From UWMA-0277 sp965183885 (GTDB lineage Bacteria > Bacteroidota > Bacteroidia > Flavobacteriales > BACL11), in the NCBI GenBank assembly GCA_965183885.1, contig OZ238992.1, positions 248,001 through 312,000 on the forward strand: a stretch of DNA of 64,000 bases, written 5' to 3'. Position numbers and translations under genes: made by a program. Each line of letters opens with the position of its first letter. Position 1 is the stretch's first letter. Shown one piece after another: positions 50,910 through 58,856 of this stretch. The notes below the pieces were generated by a model. That model was not told the DNA's origin, ran no database searches, and worked only from the letters and a program-made list of their open reading frames with translations.

Positions 50910-51809
50910 TTAATTAGTTAATTGTTCATCTATTATTGTTAAGCACTCTTCAAAACTATGGGGATTATAACCTAAAACTTTTTTAGCTTTATCCAAAATG
51001 AAACCTGTTTTTGGAGGCCTTCCTGCCTTTTGATTTAAAGTTGCTGTGCTAATTTTATTTAAATTTTCTGTTGAGTTTCCATAGTGTTTTGCAATGCGTT
51101 CCACTATTTCATAAATACTCATTATATTTTTTCCTGAAGCATTAAAAATACCATATGCTTTTTTCTTAGCCGCTAATATACAAGCATCTGCCAAATCTTC
51201 AGCTAAAGTTGGTGCACGAAATTGATCATCAATAATATTTAATGACTCTCCTTTTTCCAAAGCCCCTTTTGCCCAAAGTACTATATTGCCTTTGCTTAGA
51301 TTTTCTCCAACTCCAAATACAATTATAGTTCTAAGAACTGTCCATTTTACAACATGGGCTTGTAATAATTGTTCTGACTTTAACTTTGACAAACCATAAT
51401 ACGAAAGCGGATTAGGTTCATCTTCCTCTTTATAAGGTCCATTTTCACCATCAAAAATAAAATCGGTTGAAATATGAACTAAATGGGCAGCTATTTGCTG
51501 GCAAGCATCTGCTAAATACCTAACTGCATCTACATTTAAAGCATCACATTTTTTTTGCTCAGCCTCACATAAATCTACATTTGTCATAGCAGCAGTATTG
51601 ATAACTACTTCAGGCTTTTCCTCTAAAATAACTTGTTCTACTTCCTGCTTATTTGTAATATCTAGAGAAAGATACTTATATCCTTCCTGCTCACTTACTC
51701 TATTTACTCCTTTTGAGGTTGCAATTAACATTACTGCATTATCATTCCTTAGCTTATGCACTAATTTTTGCCCTAACAAGCCATTACTTCCTGTAATAAG
51801 AACTCTCAT
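50910..51809 (-). CDS. RmlD-like NAD(P)-dependent sugar-nucleotide reductase
   Basis: 299 residues, extended SDR. MRVLITGSNGLLGQKLVHKL binds the cofactor. VVINTAAMTNVDLCE near 70, the catalytic YYGLSKLKSEQLL near 142, and GRPPKTGFILDKAKKVLGYNP near 263 match the RmlD (dTDP-4-dehydrorhamnose reductase) group. No other rml gene is close, so rhamnose synthesis is not certain. The ATG overlaps the TAA of the small PspC-like gene upstream. Confidence 0.87.
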   Translation of the reverse strand: MRVLITGSNGLLGQKLVHKLRNDNAVMLIATSKGVNRVSEQEGYKYLSLDITNKQEVEQVILEEKPEVVINTAAMTNVDLCEAEQKKCDALNVDAVRYLADACQQIAAHLVHISTDFIFDGENGPYKEEDEPNPLSYYGLSKLKSEQLLQAHVVKWTVLRTIIVFGVGENLSKGNIVLWAKGALEKGESLNIIDDQFRAPTLAEDLADACILAAKKKAYGIFNASGKNIMSIYEIVERIAKHYGNSTENLNKISTATLNQKAGRPPKTGFILDKAKKVLGYNPHSFEECLTIIDEQLTN

Positions 51810-51973
51810 TAATACTCGTTAGGCTTTACCAAATACAAAATAAAATAAATAACAACTGGAGAGCCAAAGCCAAATATTGTTGCTGCAATAAATAATACCC
51901 TTATCCCACTAATATCTAATCCAAATTTATCAGCAAGCCAAGCACAAACCCCCAAAAATTTTCTTTCTGCCAT
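51809..51973 (-). CDS. Small PspC-domain membrane protein (54 aa)
   Basis: 54 residues starting MAERKFLGVCAWLADKFGLDISGIRVLFIA and continuing into a membrane segment GFGSPVVIYFILYLV. This is a minimal PspC domain: a short amphipathic stretch with C-WLA, then L/I-R-LF and one transmembrane helix. It overlaps the stop of the channel gene (TAATG) and the start of the reductase gene by single bases, so it is clearly part of the operon. A second PspC-like protein lies on the other side of the channel gene. Confidence 0.85.
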   Translation of the reverse strand: MAERKFLGVCAWLADKFGLDISGIRVLFIAATIFGFGSPVVIYFILYLVKPNEY

Positions 51974-52986
51974 TATATATTTAATATCTTATTCAATTCT
52001 CTTATTTGTTCTGCTTTACCTAAAACAAATAATTTAGAATTTGGAATTAACTCAGTATCTGCTGAGGGGTTGATAATATATTCTCCTTCTGCAGTTTTAA
52101 AGCCAACAATAGTACATCCTGTTTTATGAGCTGCACTCATTTCCCTAAGTGTTTTAAATTGTTCTCCTTCAGGCAACTTATGAAATGCTATTTCTTCTAA
52201 ATTAATATCATGACTACCCCCTACTGATATAACATCTAAAAACTCCATTACATCAGGTGTAACTACTAATGATGCCATATGTTCACCTCCAACCTTATCA
52301 GGCATAATAATATTATTTGCACCAGCAATTTTCAACTTATTATAGGATGAATTATGTGAAGCTCTACTAATAATTAATAAATCAGGGTTTTTTTGCCTTG
52401 CTGAAAGCACAACAAAAAGATTATCTGCATCATTAGGAAGTGCTGTTATTAAAGCTTTTGCATTTTTTATTCGAGCCTGATCTAAGACCTGATCAATTGT
52501 AGCATCTCCTTCAATAAATAAGCATGTTTTTTCTTTTCGCATCCTCTCTGTACTTTTTGCATCCTTTTCTACAACTACAAAGTTTTCATTATGTAACTTT
52601 AAGCTTTTACTAGCCTGTTTACCATTCCTTCCATATCCACAAATAATGGTATGTCCGTTTATCTTCTCTACTGTTTTATTCACCTTATAATCTTTATAAA
52701 AATCACGAAATTCTCCACTTAACACATAAGTAGTAATTACCGAAATTGCGTAAGCAAATATACCAAAACTTGTGATGATAAGAAAGGCTGTAAACAATCT
52801 TCCACCATCACTCAATGCGTGCACCTCACTAAAACCTACTGTAGACACCGTAATTACAGTCATATAAAATGCTTCTGCTAGAGAGTAGTCTTCAAAAAAA
52901 ATAAAACCTGAAATACCTACTAAAAAAATAATAAGCAATAATGCAAGAGCAAAATAAATACGGGAAAGGAATTTAAAGTCTTTCAT
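51973..52986 (-). CDS. Potassium channel with TrkA-N and TrkA-C domains
   Basis: 337 residues: helix near 11-31, pore loop with TVSTVGFSEVHAL near 45-57, helix near 64-91, then the NAD-binding RCK domain (IICGYGRNGKQASKSL near 113, VIEGDAT near 155, ALPNDADNLFVVLSAR near 180) and a TrkA-C domain from about 255 (EIAFHKLPEGEQFKTLRE). The filter reads TVGFSE where TVGYGD or TVGFGE is usual, so selectivity may be altered. It probably controls K+ flow in response to a nucleotide. Encoded between the two PspC-like genes. Confidence 0.92.
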   Translation of the reverse strand: MKDFKFLSRIYFALALLLIIFLVGISGFIFFEDYSLAEAFYMTVITVSTVGFSEVHALSDGGRLFTAFLIITSFGIFAYAISVITTYVLSGEFRDFYKDYKVNKTVEKINGHTIICGYGRNGKQASKSLKLHNENFVVVEKDAKSTERMRKEKTCLFIEGDATIDQVLDQARIKNAKALITALPNDADNLFVVLSARQKNPDLLIISRASHNSSYNKLKIAGANNIIMPDKVGGEHMASLVVTPDVMEFLDVISVGGSHDINLEEIAFHKLPEGEQFKTLREMSAAHKTGCTIVGFKTAEGEYIINPSADTELIPNSKLFVLGKAEQIRELNKILNI

Positions 52987-52988
52987 AA

Positions 52989-53210
52989 TTATAAGTCAAA
53001 AACTGATTTTCTTTTACGGTATTTAAAATGAATGCGTAATTTTAAAATAAATACCATTAATAAATAAACAAAAACAGTAATAGCATTAGTAAATGCTGCA
53101 TAAATAAAAAACAAACGAATAAACGAAGCCTTAATTCCTAGTCGATTTGCCCACCAAGAACTTACTCCAAAAAATTGTTTTGTAAAAAATTTCCTAAAGA
53201 AATTAAACAT
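52989..53210 (-). CDS. PspC-like small membrane protein
   Basis: 73 residues. FFGVSSWWANRLGIKASFIRLFFIYAAF (about 13-40) matches the PspC pattern, followed by a helix (ITVFVYLLMVFILKL) and a basic tail. It overlaps the end of the DUF2851 gene by eight bases and precedes the K+ channel by two. PspC proteins respond to envelope stress elsewhere, but no Psp partner is seen here. Confidence 0.82.
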   Translation of the reverse strand: MFNFFRKFFTKQFFGVSSWWANRLGIKASFIRLFFIYAAFTNAITVFVYLLMVFILKLRIHFKYRKRKSVFDL

Positions 53211-54468
53211 CTTTCATTAATTGATTTCCAATGCTGCAAGTTAAACATTTTTTTGGGGTGCAATAGTAATTATATAACTGAATAATTGCCTGTGTATCGG
53301 CAGCAGAATTAATGTTACTTCCCAAAAGTACAAACCTTTTTACAATACTATTTTTTTCAGGTTTAATTTTAGATAACAGCTTAATAGCATAGGTTTTATA
53401 TACAGGAATAGAACTTCCCAAATGGTAATACATAGGAACAATTGCATTAATCATTATAACATCTATAGTTGCTGATCCTAGATTTTTCTTTCGTTTCACA
53501 GATGATTTTTTAAAATTATAATGTGTTTCCCAATAAGGATGCATACTTACTTTTAATAATTTTTTTAACTTATCATATGTCTTTGCATGCTTTACCTTTG
53601 CATAAAAATGAGGCTGACTAAGTATTGACTGCAACTGTGCTATTCTAATTGTTGGGAAACTTGCAGGGCGTAGCCTTAAAAACTTCCAAATATGCTTATC
53701 AATAGGCTTTAGTTTATATTTCTTTTGTAAATACTGATACTCTCTTTTTAAACTATTAGGATACTCTTCCGTAAAGTTATCATTTAAGAAACCTGCCTGT
53801 CCAAACAATAGAGCTCCTAACTGAAAAGTATTAGTTTGATGTTTTTGTATTATTTTATAAGGGAGTGATTGAGCCAACATAAACATAGTATCTTTATTTA
53901 CCTTTAAACCTAAAGCTTGGGCAATTAATGAAAAAATAACCCATTCTAAGTCATATTTTTTAAAAGTAATTTGCTGGGCAATAAAAGTTGACTTTTGAAC
54001 TAATCTTTCAAGTAGCATTTCAACTAAAGTTGTATCCCATCTCATTTCTTTTATAGAAGACAGATACTTAGCACACAACACCTTTTCAGAAGTAGAAAAC
54101 AGATCAATATAACGATTTAACACTTTTAAATCAATTCTATTTTTCAACTCTATAGTAGGTATACCTTTAAAGTTTTCATTTAGAATCAACTTATTATTAT
54201 CATATACTAAATGTAGAATTACAGTATTATAATTTTTATCATTTTGATGATTATGCAAATCCCAATCAGAAGAATTAATATGAATTTCAATATTCCCTAC
54301 CCAAACTAAATTATTAATCTTAAGGGTTGCATTTAAGAAATCAGGACCTGCATTTGTATTATAATCCCCAACTTTTAATATCTCAACTTTTTCTCCACCA
54401 ACAGTACATAATTCTGACGAATTAAAAAATTGATGCTTCCATATATAATGTAAAAAATCCTCTTTCAT
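53203..54468 (-). CDS. DUF2851 family protein
   Basis: 421 residues, no signal peptide. The family is recognised by KEDFLHYIWKHQFFNSSEL at the start, VGDYNTNAGPDFLNATLKINNLVWVGNIEIHINSSDWDLHNHQNDKNYNTVILHLVYDND-like text near 32-90, RLRPASFPTIRIAQL near 265, and the C-terminal Cys cluster CTPKKCLTCSIG near 405, which could bind a metal. Function unknown. First gene of the nine-gene run. Confidence 0.88.
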   Translation of the reverse strand: MKEDFLHYIWKHQFFNSSELCTVGGEKVEILKVGDYNTNAGPDFLNATLKINNLVWVGNIEIHINSSDWDLHNHQNDKNYNTVILHLVYDNNKLILNENFKGIPTIELKNRIDLKVLNRYIDLFSTSEKVLCAKYLSSIKEMRWDTTLVEMLLERLVQKSTFIAQQITFKKYDLEWVIFSLIAQALGLKVNKDTMFMLAQSLPYKIIQKHQTNTFQLGALLFGQAGFLNDNFTEEYPNSLKREYQYLQKKYKLKPIDKHIWKFLRLRPASFPTIRIAQLQSILSQPHFYAKVKHAKTYDKLKKLLKVSMHPYWETHYNFKKSSVKRKKNLGSATIDVIMINAIVPMYYHLGSSIPVYKTYAIKLLSKIKPEKNSIVKRFVLLGSNINSAADTQAIIQLYNYYCTPKKCLTCSIGNQLMKDV

Positions 54469-54865
54469 TTTAGCTGTAATAACTAACTACTATTTACCTT
54501 CACGAATATATGAAAAATATAAAATGGCATTATTATTTTTTCAAAATCGACGAAAAATAGTCTTCTACAGAACCCATCTACTCTTAAATAAATACCATTT
54601 AAACAAACTACATGTAAGTGTAAGGAGTTTTTAAATTTAAAACACACTATATAAATTTTTAATTATAATTTGTATTCAACTATAAACATACTAGATTAAA
54701 TATTTATACGTTAAAGGTCAATATCAATTATAAAAATACACTTTATTAAAAACGTAAATTAACAATCTATTTGTATGTACATAGATTTTTAAATCTATTT
54801 TGTAATCTGATATATATTTGCAAGATTTAAACTGAAAAATAATTAAATATTAAAAAACTAAATTT
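54469..54865. other. 397-base intergenic region with inverted repeats
   Basis: Very AT-rich and without a credible frame. ATAGATTT-TT-AAATCTAT at 54781-54798 is a perfect inverted repeat, and a third copy of AATCTAT lies at 54764-54770. TATATTTG at 54813-54820 is a consensus -7 box facing the lipoprotein gene. The rest (54469-54760) shows nothing clear. Confidence 0.5.
54781..54820 (+). promoter_or_regulatory. Promoter region of the lipoprotein gene with possible operator
   Basis: The inverted repeat ATAGATTT-TT-AAATCTAT (54781-54798) covers the place where a -33 element would lie for the box TATATTTG (54813-54820). The ATG follows 45 bases after the box. No TTG is seen, so an activator may be needed. 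This part is inference. Confidence 0.45.
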
Positions 54866-55651
54866 ATGAAAAATTACTTAAGAGGAATGCTTGTAATAAG
54901 TGTCCTGATTTTCACTTCTTGTGGAGACGAAACAAACGAAGTATTAACTCCTAACCTATCTTTTTTGGGAGGTAGTTACACTTCTTCTGACGTTACAGTA
55001 ACAACAGAAGATACTCTAAATATTGGAATTGTAGGTACTGAAAATGTTATCTCTGGAAAAAAACTGAAATACCTTAATGTTACACTTACTTCTTCAAATA
55101 TTCCAAATATTCTTCTTGACTCTGCATTTAGCAATGAAAATATAGAATACCAATTTCAATTATTTAACTTACCAGAAGGAACACACCGTATCTCAGCTAC
55201 TTTAACAGATAAAAATGATGAATCTAGTGACATTGCATTTAACATTATTAGCAATGCTGCAACTACTGATTTAGGAAGCGAATCTTCATTTGTTTGGGAA
55301 AGAGTTGGAGGTAACAATGCCAGTGGACTAGCTATGTTTGGTTTAGAATGGACATCAAATGCAAAGGCTGTAAATGCTCAAATAGAAATTGCAGATGCTA
55401 ATAAATTTGTTGAGCTTAGCTCAGGCGAATGGACCTCTATAACAACTCAAGAAGCATTAGCTGAAGCTGTAGATAATGGAACTGGAATTTCACTATACGA
55501 TGGAGTTTCTGCTGAAAACAACAGCAGCTATGATACTGTACTTGCTACAGAATACAATGGAGAATATTTCATGATGCATATTGAATCTGCAAATATTACT
55601 ACTGGGTCGGCAGGTACAACAATTACAATTAATGGGAATTATAAAAAATAA
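54866..55651 (+). CDS. Uncharacterised lipoprotein
   Basis: 261 residues with a lipoprotein signal (LVISVLIFTSC, Cys near 19) and the acidic GDETNE linker typical for surface-exposed lipoproteins of Bacteroidota. The first half has beta-strand character with Ser/Thr-rich text (SFLGGSYTSSDVTVTTEDTL, about 32-52). The second half (about 140-255) reads FVWERVGGNNASGLAMFGLEW and ends with TTITINGNYKK. I do not recognise a family. It stands alone behind a long regulatory region, which suggests tight control, and is closed by a terminator. Confidence 0.8.
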   Translation: MKNYLRGMLVISVLIFTSCGDETNEVLTPNLSFLGGSYTSSDVTVTTEDTLNIGIVGTENVISGKKLKYLNVTLTSSNIPNILLDSAFSNENIEYQFQLFNLPEGTHRISATLTDKNDESSDIAFNIISNAATTDLGSESSFVWERVGGNNASGLAMFGLEWTSNAKAVNAQIEIADANKFVELSSGEWTSITTQEALAEAVDNGTGISLYDGVSAENNSSYDTVLATEYNGEYFMMHIESANITTGSAGTTITINGNYKK

Positions 55652-55673
55652 TCCTTTATAAAAACCTAATAAA

Positions 55674-55706
55674 TAAAAAAGACTCTCATTTTGAGAGTCT
55701 TTTTTA
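55674..55706. terminator. Bidirectional terminator between the lipoprotein gene and pyrF
   Basis: GACTCTCA-TTT-TGAGAGTC with A- and T-runs on the two sides. It lies between convergent genes. Confidence 0.88.
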
Positions 55707-55726
55707 TTTTAAACATTATAATAGAA

Positions 55727-56554
55727 CTACACTTTAACGAGCATATCTTTTTCTAATATCACAGCCATTTCTTGCTGTAATTTTTGAGCCTCAATTTTAG
55801 CTGCTTGAGCAAAACCCTCATCACTACCAGCATAAATAATTCCTCTTGAGGAATTAACTAATAAACCACAATCGCTATTCATACCATACTTAGCTACCTC
55901 TTGCAATTTTCCTCCTTGAGCACCAACACCAGGAACTAATAAGAAATGATTTGGAATAATAGCTCTTATTTCAGAAAGCTGTTCTGCTCTTGTAGCGCCA
56001 ACAACATACATCATATTTTTATCGTTACCCCAATCCTTAGAAATTTCTAAAACTTGCTCAAATAATTGTTTCCCATTTTCATTTGTTATTTTTTGAAAAT
56101 CTAAACCTCCTTTATTTGATGTTAAAGCTAAAACAATAGCCCATTTATCCTTAAACTCCAAAAATGGAGTTACTGAATCAGAGCCCATATAAGGAGCAAC
56201 AGTAACTGAATCAAAATTCATGTTTTCAAAGAATGCACGTGCATACATATTAGAAGTATTTCCTATATCACCTCTTTTAGCGTCAGCAATAGTAAAAATA
56301 TTATCAGGAATATAATCTAAAGTTTTCTGTAAGCTTTCCCAGCCCTTAACCCCCATACTTTCATAAAAAGCAATATTAGGTTTATAAGCTACACAATATT
56401 CTTTTGTAGCATCAATAATCTGTTTATTGAACTCAAATATTGGGTCCTCCAAACTTAATAGATGAGTAGGTATCTTTTTAATATCAGTATCTAATCCCAC
56501 GCAAAGAAAAGAACGCTTTGCTTTAATCTGATTAACTAGCTCTTGTTTATTCAT
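55727..56554 (-). CDS. pyrF: Orotidine 5'-phosphate decarboxylase
   Basis: 275 residues, the longer type found in Bacteroidota and mycobacteria. SFLCVGLDTDIKKIP near 15, CVAYKPNIAFYES near 53, the catalytic IADAKRGDIGNTS near 88, and LLVPGVGAQGG near 202 are present. It makes UMP from OMP. The start overlaps the prfA stop by eight bases (ATGAATAA), so translation is coupled. Last gene of purM-prfA-pyrF. Confidence 0.97.
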   Translation of the reverse strand: MNKQELVNQIKAKRSFLCVGLDTDIKKIPTHLLSLEDPIFEFNKQIIDATKEYCVAYKPNIAFYESMGVKGWESLQKTLDYIPDNIFTIADAKRGDIGNTSNMYARAFFENMNFDSVTVAPYMGSDSVTPFLEFKDKWAIVLALTSNKGGLDFQKITNENGKQLFEQVLEISKDWGNDKNMMYVVGATRAEQLSEIRAIIPNHFLLVPGVGAQGGKLQEVAKYGMNSDCGLLVNSSRGIIYAGSDEGFAQAAKIEAQKLQQEMAVILEKDMLVKV

Positions 56555-57626
56555 TTGAAGTTGTTCCTTCTTTTAATTTTTCAGCATTCTCAGCTAATTG
56601 TAATTCGTCAATAAATTCTTGAATATCCCCTCCTACAGTAGCCTGTAAGTTGTATTTTGTTAAACCAATTCTATGCTCAGTAACTCTACCTTGTGGGTAA
56701 TTATAAGTTCTAATTTTTGCCGAACGATCACCAGATGAAACCATAGTTTTTCTATGCTTAGCATCTTCTTCTAACTTCTTTTGCAATTCAATCTCATAAA
56801 TACGAGAACGTAATACCTTTAAAGCTTTGTCATAATTCTTATGTTGAGATTTTTGATCTTGACACTGAGCTACAACTCCTGTAGGAATATGTGTTAAACG
56901 CACAGCAGAATAAGTAGTATTAACCGATTGTCCTCCAGGTCCTGACGAACAATAAGTATCTTTTCTAATATCAGAAGGCTTTAATTCTATATCAAATTCT
57001 TCAGCCTCAGGCAGTACAATTACTGTAGCTGCAGAAGTATGCACACGCCCTTGAGTTTCAGTTTGCGGAACTCTTTGCACCCTATGTACTCCAGATTCAA
57101 ATTTCAACTGTCCGTAAACATCTTCTCCACTTACATTAAAAATAATTTCTTTATAACCACCAGATGTACCATCAGCAACATCAACTAACTCGGTACTCCA
57201 TCCTTTACTTTGTGCAAAAGCTGAATACATTCTAAATAAGTCACCAGCAAAAATACTAGCCTCATCACCACCAGCTCCAGCTCTAATTTCCATTACAGCA
57301 TTTTTAGCATCAGCAGGGTCTTTGGGAATTAGCAATACTTTTATCTCTTCATCCATTTCATCTTTCCTTGGCAAATGATCTTCCAATTCCATTTTCGCCA
57401 TTTCCTTCATTTCAGCATCATCAGTATTAGCAATAATTTCTTTTGCCTCAGTAATATTATCTATTAAGGTAGCATACTCTTTATAGGCTTTAATAATAGG
57501 TTCTAGATCTTTATACTCCTTACTCAATTGAACAAACATCTTCATATCATTCATTGCATCAGGAGAAGAAATTAACCTTTCTACCTCTTTATATCGTTCA
57601 TTTATTGCTGCTAATTTATCTAACAT
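56547..57626 (-). CDS. prfA: Peptide chain release factor 1
   Basis: 359 residues from the ATG at 57626 (MLDKLAAINERYKEVE). The longer frame begins with TTG inside purM and is not needed. The codon-recognition loop lies in RVPQTETQGRVHTS near 185 (PxT motif), the catalytic GGQ in SSGPGGQSVNTTYSAVRLTH near 230. RF1 reads UAA and UAG. The ATG comes one base after the purM stop. Confidence 0.97.
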   Translation of the reverse strand: MLDKLAAINERYKEVERLISSPDAMNDMKMFVQLSKEYKDLEPIIKAYKEYATLIDNITEAKEIIANTDDAEMKEMAKMELEDHLPRKDEMDEEIKVLLIPKDPADAKNAVMEIRAGAGGDEASIFAGDLFRMYSAFAQSKGWSTELVDVADGTSGGYKEIIFNVSGEDVYGQLKFESGVHRVQRVPQTETQGRVHTSAATVIVLPEAEEFDIELKPSDIRKDTYCSSGPGGQSVNTTYSAVRLTHIPTGVVAQCQDQKSQHKNYDKALKVLRSRIYEIELQKKLEEDAKHRKTMVSSGDRSAKIRTYNYPQGRVTEHRIGLTKYNLQATVGGDIQEFIDELQLAENAEKLKEGTTSNE

Positions 57627-57627
57627 C

Positions 57628-58795
57628 TTAGTATGTGTAAGTTCCAAACTCGGAGTTAATTGTCAATTTCTTACCTTCAAAGCTTTCAACTCTACCAATT
57701 ACTTGAGCATCAACATTAAAAGATTTTGAAATTTCAATAATATCTTGTGCTACTTCTTGAGGAACATATAACTCCATTCTATGTCCCATATTAAATACTT
57801 TATACATTTCTTTCCAATCAGTAGCTGACTCTTGCTGTATCAATTTAAACAACGGAGGCAATGCAAACATATTATCTTTTATAACATGTACATTATCTAC
57901 AAAATGTAATACCTTAGTTTGCGCTCCACCTGAGCAATGTACCATTCCACTAATTTGTGAACGAAATCTATCTAAAATCTTCTTTATAATTGGAGCATAA
58001 GTCCTTGTTGGTGATAGCACCAATTTACCTGCATCTAAGGAAGAACCTTCTACAGCACTAGTTAATTCCTTAGTTCCAGAATACACTAAATCTAAAGGAA
58101 CTGATGGATCAAAACTTTCAGGATACTTCTCTGCTAGAACTTTTGAAAATACATCATGACGAGCAGAAGTTAAACCATTACTTCCCATTCCTCCATTATA
58201 CTCTGTTTCATAAGATGCTTGACCTGATGAAGACAAACCAACAATAACATCTCCTCCTTTAATATTTGCATTATCAATTACATCAGTTCTTTTCATACGA
58301 GCAACAACAGTAGAGTCTACTATTATCGTTCTTACTAAATCTCCAACATCCAGCAGTTTCTCCTCCTGTTGATATAATATTAACACCAAACTTCTTATAT
58401 TCTGCTAATAACTCTTCTGTTCCATTAATAATCTCAGAAAGCACATCACCATTTATTAAGCTTTTATTACGACCTATAGTAGAAGATAGCATAATATTAT
58501 CAACTGAACCTACACATAATAAATCATCAATATTCATTATCAATGCATCTTGTGCTATTCCTTTCCACACAGAAGCATCTCCTGTTTCTTTCCAGTACAT
58601 ATAAGCTAAAGATGACTTTGTTCCCGCACCATCAGCATGCATTATTAAACAATAATCCTCATCTGCACTTAAATAGTCTGGAACAATTTTACAAAATGCT
58701 GAAGGGAACAATCCCTTATCTACATTTTTGATTGCATTGTGAACATCTTCTTTATCTGCAGAAACTCCTCTTTGATTGTATCTATCTGTTGCCAT
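57628..58795 (-). pseudogene. purM: purM (AIR synthase) with a single-base frameshift
   Basis: The first part (58795 to about 58351) encodes MATDRYNQRGVSADKEDVHNAI..., with MHADGAGTKSSLAYMYW and NIISTGGETA. The second part (from about 58350) continues with DVGDLVRTIIVDSTVVARMKR, GGDVIVGLSSSGQASYE and the C-terminal half. The two match one PurM of about 388 residues if one G of the GG at 58350-58351 is removed. PurM closes the imidazole ring of AIR and is needed for purine synthesis, so a sequencing or assembly error, a recent mutation, or slippage are the options. The gene starts 10 bases after the OmpA terminator and ends one base before prfA. Everything else looks intact. Confidence 0.88.
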
Positions 58796-58805
58796 AAATA
58801 ATTGT

Positions 58806-58841
58806 AAAAAAAGGCACCCTAACAAATAGGACGCCTTTTTT
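58806..58841 (-). terminator. Terminator behind the OmpA-family gene
   Basis: On the minus strand GGCGTCCTA pairs with TAGGGTGCC (two G-T pairs), followed by a run of seven Ts. It separates the OmpA gene from purM. Confidence 0.78.
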
Positions 58842-58856
58842 GTATTTATATATTAA

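Noticed and set aside
57626..57647. Longer RF1 frame from a TTG inside purM
   Set aside because: The ATG at 57626 follows the purM stop by one base and gives the usual MLDKL start.
58340..58375. Programmed +1 frameshift in purM, because GGAGGAG resembles a Shine-Dalgarno stimulator
   Set aside because: GGAGGAG encodes the conserved Gly-Gly-Glu of all PurM proteins, Bacteroidota hardly use Shine-Dalgarno pairing, and there is no slow codon or stop at the slip site.
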